This document shows, piece by piece, positions 62,225 to 64,000 of a DNA stretch of 64,000 bases. A program made the translations under genes and the position numbers. Under the pieces are notes generated by a model. The model was given only the letters and a program-made list of their open reading frames with translations. It was not told where the DNA came from and made no database searches. Numbering within the stretch: position 1 is the first letter of the stretch; the number at the start of each line of letters is the position of its first letter. Source of the stretch: Desulfovibrio litoralis DSM 11393 (GTDB taxonomy: Bacteria > Desulfobacterota > Desulfovibrionia > Desulfovibrionales > Desulfovibrionaceae); contig NZ_FRDI01000012.1 in the NCBI RefSeq assembly GCF_900143255.1, forward strand, positions 19,643-83,642, written 5' to 3'.

Positions 62225-62590
62225 ATGAAGTATCCTTGGTTAGATGAATATTGCCAGGCAAAACAAGCTTGTATCAAAGATTTTAAAGCGGAATGGAATG
62301 CAACCAGATATCTTGTGGGCAATAAAATGTTTGCCTTATGCGGAAAAGATAATCAAGGGCGAGAAATTATCACCTTAAAAACAGAACCGCATTACGGCTT
62401 AAGCCTACGCCAAGAAAATCCTGATATTATTGCGGGTTATTATATGAATAAAATGCATTGGAACTCTGTATTTCTTGATGGTAACGTACCTGATAAGCTC
62501 TTAAAAGAAATGATTGACGAGTCTTATCTATTAATTTTTAATGGGTTAAGTAAAAAGTTGCAAAAAGAGCTTAAAGAAATCGTGGAATAA
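62225..62590 (+). CDS. MmcQ/YjbR-family protein
   Basis: 121 aa. Matches the DNA-binding-like double-wing fold of the MmcQ/YjbR family: KNMFALCGK-type strand (here NKMFALCGKDNQGREIIT), LSLRQENPDIIAGYYMNKMHW and ESYLLIFNGLSKKLQKEL. Function is unknown. GGAG precedes the ATG by about 8 nt, directly after repeat R7. It is a single gene. Confidence 0.85.
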   Translation: MKYPWLDEYCQAKQACIKDFKAEWNATRYLVGNKMFALCGKDNQGREIITLKTEPHYGLSLRQENPDIIAGYYMNKMHWNSVFLDGNVPDKLLKEMIDESYLLIFNGLSKKLQKELKEIVE

Positions 62591-62735
62591 GCTAAAAACT
62601 TTTACTTTATGATTTTTTGAATCTCACTTTACTTGAACACATCAGCTTTAGCTTCTCAATTTGGCATTAAAATTACTGTAAAATTAGTGTAATACGTCAT
62701 AATATTTTCATACAATAAAAAACCCTGAGTTAAAT

Positions 62736-63695
62736 ATGACCGAATCTGAAAACAAAAAAGCACTACAGCTTCCGTTTATCAAGTCTTTATTGTTATTTAT
62801 TCCACCACCCGGAAAAATTTATATATGGTTACATAGTGCACTGATCTTACAAGGGGTAATTATTTTACTGCCTACCATATATTTTAAAAGCCTAGACTCA
62901 AGTATTTTTGATATAAGCAGCCTAGATTTTAAACAATTACAAGATTTATATTCGGACTATTTAACATTTTTGGGGTTGTATATTAATCTTGCAATAATAA
63001 TATGTTCATTATTGTGTTTGACGGCTGTTACGAGATTTTGGAGAATAGCTCTCTTTGGTGCTTTGTTGGGGGGCGTTTTTCTAATAATTTTAAAGATTAA
63101 TCTCCTGTTGCAAATGAAAAAAGTTAACTTTTTTTCAATTAGTACAAATGATGTTTTAATAATATTATTCTATATATACAGCTTGTTATCTATAATTGTG
63201 CATCAATATATCAGACAAAGACAATATCGTTCTCTTACTATAAAATTGTTTAACAGATACTTCCCCTTTGGGGTTATTGTTTTAGCCTCCTATTTTCTTT
63301 GGCAAAATATATTACTTCTACGAACAATATTTTTCTATATAAAAAATATCAATCTTGATTTTATACACCCCGCCTTACTCTTGGCTGAACCTTCTTTGTT
63401 TCTTTGTTTGTACACACTGATAATTTATTTTATTTTCAAACAAAAACAAAGGGGAGCTTTAATTTGTCTTTTAATATTAACTACTTACTCTTTTTTAGTT
63501 CCGCTCGGCTTGTTAATCGTTAGTCCTTTATTATTCGGCATTCACGAACTACCCATGTATTTTTCGCAAGTCGCAACAATGTTGCAGATAGTTCTAAAAC
63601 AAGCCCCGTTGCCACTTTTTATATATTACATAAAAACATCAAAAGAAGCAGAAGCTTATTTTTTATCTAATTCTAAAAATAACGAAACAAGCTAA
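62736..63695 (+). CDS. Multi-helix membrane protein, unknown (paralogue 1)
   Basis: 319 aa with about eight hydrophobic helices (e.g. LHSALILQGVIILLPTIYF, LAIIICSLLCLTAVTRFW, ALFGALLGGVFLIILKINLL, PFGVIVLASYFLW, LCLYTLIIYFIF, LLILTTYSFLVPLGLLIVSP). No domain was recognised. The N-terminal LPFIKSLLLFIPPPGKIYIWLH is repeated in the next gene (FIPQPGKVYTLIH), which is a paralogue. The upstream region has no strong Shine-Dalgarno. Confidence 0.7.
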   Translation: MTESENKKALQLPFIKSLLLFIPPPGKIYIWLHSALILQGVIILLPTIYFKSLDSSIFDISSLDFKQLQDLYSDYLTFLGLYINLAIIICSLLCLTAVTRFWRIALFGALLGGVFLIILKINLLLQMKKVNFFSISTNDVLIILFYIYSLLSIIVHQYIRQRQYRSLTIKLFNRYFPFGVIVLASYFLWQNILLLRTIFFYIKNINLDFIHPALLLAEPSLFLCLYTLIIYFIFKQKQRGALICLLILTTYSFLVPLGLLIVSPLLFGIHELPMYFSQVATMLQIVLKQAPLPLFIYYIKTSKEAEAYFLSNSKNNETS

Positions 63696-63752
63696 AAACA
63701 CACAACAAATTAACGATTGAAAAATCTCATAAAAATATTTAGGAGTAAAATT

Positions 63753-64000
63753 ATGCCTGACTCAAAAGAAAACACTCAAAATAACGTATTTATAGATTCA
63801 CTAAAAGCTCTAATTTCTTTTATCCCGCAACCGGGTAAAGTTTATACGTTGATCCACGCTATGATTATTGTTCAAGCACTAATCGTAAGCATGCGTGCTT
63901 TATATATGGGTAGTTGGGCAGTGCTTTTGTTGATAATTACTTTGCCCGTTATAATAATTTCAGCACTATGCATGACAGCAAAAAGGGCTTGGCTTCTTGC
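63753..64000 (+). CDS. Membrane protein, paralogue 2 (3' end cut by window)
   Basis: AGGAG precedes the ATG at 63753; the first 82 residues are visible. SLKALISFIPQPGKVYTLIH and AMIIVQALIVSMRALYMG parallel the start of the gene at 62736, so the two are tandem paralogues. The rest is outside the window. Function unknown. Confidence 0.7.
   Translation, partial: MPDSKENTQNNVFIDSLKALISFIPQPGKVYTLIHAMIIVQALIVSMRALYMGSWAVLLLIITLPVIIISALCMTAKRAWLL

Overview
The window reads as a chromosomal segment of a low-GC, Gram-negative, flagellated bacterium. The best guess is a low-GC member of the Desulfovibrionaceae (Desulfovibrio/Lawsonia-like Deltaproteobacteria). The guess rests on the gene set and neighbourhoods: pgsA-ftsB-TPR, CheZ with its C-terminal DDLLASLGL tail, PilZ, alpha-2-macroglobulin, several GT9/CgeB glycosyltransferases, DsbD plus rhodanese sulfur genes, and yggT-divIVA-DUF167-DUF465-ilvBN. 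It is an inference from content, not a proven identity.

Layout. (1) 1-5183 is the end of an integrated genomic island. It holds a DUF262 protein overlapping an AAA/OLD-like ATPase (cut by the window edge), a small membrane protein, an unrecognised 359-aa protein and a tyrosine integrase. The island ends at a 45-nt 3' fragment of a tRNA-Arg(CCU) gene followed by a strong terminator. (2) 5.2-22.8 kb is core envelope biology: a GNAT enzyme, a leftward pgsA-hypothetical-ftsB-TPR-lipoprotein operon, a MoaD/ThiF pair, a giant alpha-2-macroglobulin lipid/periplasmic-type protein, CgeB and GT9 glycosyltransferases, and a divergent polysaccharide deacetylase. (3) 22.8-29.3 kb is accessory and repeat-rich: three related TPR genes built on an unusual 45-residue repeat, two of them a tandem duplication carrying a decayed tRNA-Lys 3' end; a secreted protein whose gene may continue through a -1 slip on eight A; an IS200/IS605-like hairpin; and the intact tRNA-Lys(CUU). 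(4) 29.3-46.2 kb is a leftward block: tex, dsbD, an MBL hydrolase and rhodanese pair, a hybrid histidine kinase, cheZ with a 57-aa Cys-rich protein, a PilZ protein, PBP1A preceded by two decayed partial copies of itself, a YkgJ-like protein and a GT39 transferase. (5) 46.5-49 kb contains an intact IS1595-family element inserted, with an 8-bp target duplication, into a merR gene that faces a carboxymuconolactone decarboxylase gene. (6) 49-53.2 kb is a rightward yggT-divIVA-DUF167-DUF465-ilvB-ilvN run. (7) 53.4-59.2 kb is a PhnD-like binding protein, a sensor that lacks kinase motifs, a GT9 transferase, and two small helical proteins behind a textbook sigma-54 promoter. (8) 59.3-64 kb has an orphan ZnuB-type permease, a stomatin/NfeD pair, an MmcQ/YjbR protein and two paralogous membrane proteins, the last cut by the window edge.

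A dispersed, non-coding, MITE-like repeat of about 180 bp occurs as two nearly full copies plus rearranged, partial or solo-end copies in seven intergenic places. No protein-coding CRISPR-Cas, prophage structural or rRNA genes were seen. Gene starts were moved from the longest open frame wherever a Shine-Dalgarno sequence clearly favoured an internal start; those cases are stated.
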